This document shows, one piece after another, positions 14,256-14,289 of a DNA stretch of 14,289 nucleotides (positions are counted from its first letter, which is position 1; each line of letters starts with the position of its first letter). This stretch comes from Hydnum rufescens UP504. Its lineage: Eukaryota > Basidiomycota > Agaricomycetes > Cantharellales > Hydnaceae. Where the stretch lies: assembly GCA_014904985.1 (NCBI GenBank), contig MU129433.1:1-14289 (forward strand). Direction: 5' to 3'. The notes below the pieces were generated by a model. It was not told the origin of the DNA. It ran no database searches and saw nothing but the letters and a program-made list of their open reading frames with translations. A program made the position numbers and the translations under genes.

Positions 14256-14289
14256 CAGAGGAACCCCAAAACATACCTTTGAATTCGGG
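14256..14289. other. Window edge, no feature
   Basis: Homology to CB copy 1 ends around TTATCCTCCAG; the last bases contain nothing recognisable. Confidence 0.5.

Noticed and set aside
1..14289. Prokaryotic features, CRISPR arrays, rRNA or tRNA genes
   Set aside because: No spaced identical direct repeats, no operon-like gene packing or ribosome-binding sites, and no recognisable structural RNA were seen on either strand.

Overview
The window looks like a gene-poor, transposon-rich stretch of a eukaryotic, probably fungal, genome. No intact gene longer than about 130 codons is convincing. There are no bacterial operons, ribosome-binding sites, tRNA, rRNA or CRISPR arrays. What is present is several layers of decayed repeats plus two long inverted-repeat (foldback) elements. 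A filamentous basidiomycete is my best guess: one repeat family resembles the C-terminal tail of agaricomycete non-LTR retrotransposons, and sister copies differ at CpG sites. This is inference from composition and motif memory, not a taxonomic match.

Layout. 1-1230: little apart from a short open frame (349-648) containing a perfect 19-bp hairpin. 1230-3150: two neighbouring copies (A1, A3) of repeat family A. Its conserved reading frames lie on the minus strand and end in a CPCG-type motif like the one closing fungal LINE polyproteins. A third copy (A2) lies at about 7990-9190. 3235-5330: first copy of a second family, CB, whose plus-strand reading frames are conserved in a second copy at 12735-14255. 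The first CB copy is split by a 624-bp foldback MITE (3581-4204) with TAA target duplications; the second copy supplies the empty site. 5647-6557 (minus) and 6586-7902 (plus) look like two head-to-head decayed genes of unknown function with several stops and frameshifts. 9211-9454 is a small broken open frame. 9455-10260 has no gene but contains GC-rich hairpins and a 20-bp palindrome. 10262-11706 is a 1,445-bp, almost perfect palindrome with 717-nt arms and an 11-nt loop. 11707-12730 is apparently single-copy within the window and holds only weak short open frames.

How it fits together. The A and CB families are old (arms and copies heavily diverged, frames broken). The 624-bp MITE entered CB copy 1 later and lies inside its coding frame. 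The 1.4-kb palindrome appears youngest because its two arms are nearly identical. The two foldback elements share a core of about 30 bp around GCAACTCAACGC(T/C)GG, which suggests a common mobilising system or common ancestry. The best candidates for something undescribed are the CB family, which encodes conserved proteins I do not recognise, and the pair of related foldback elements.
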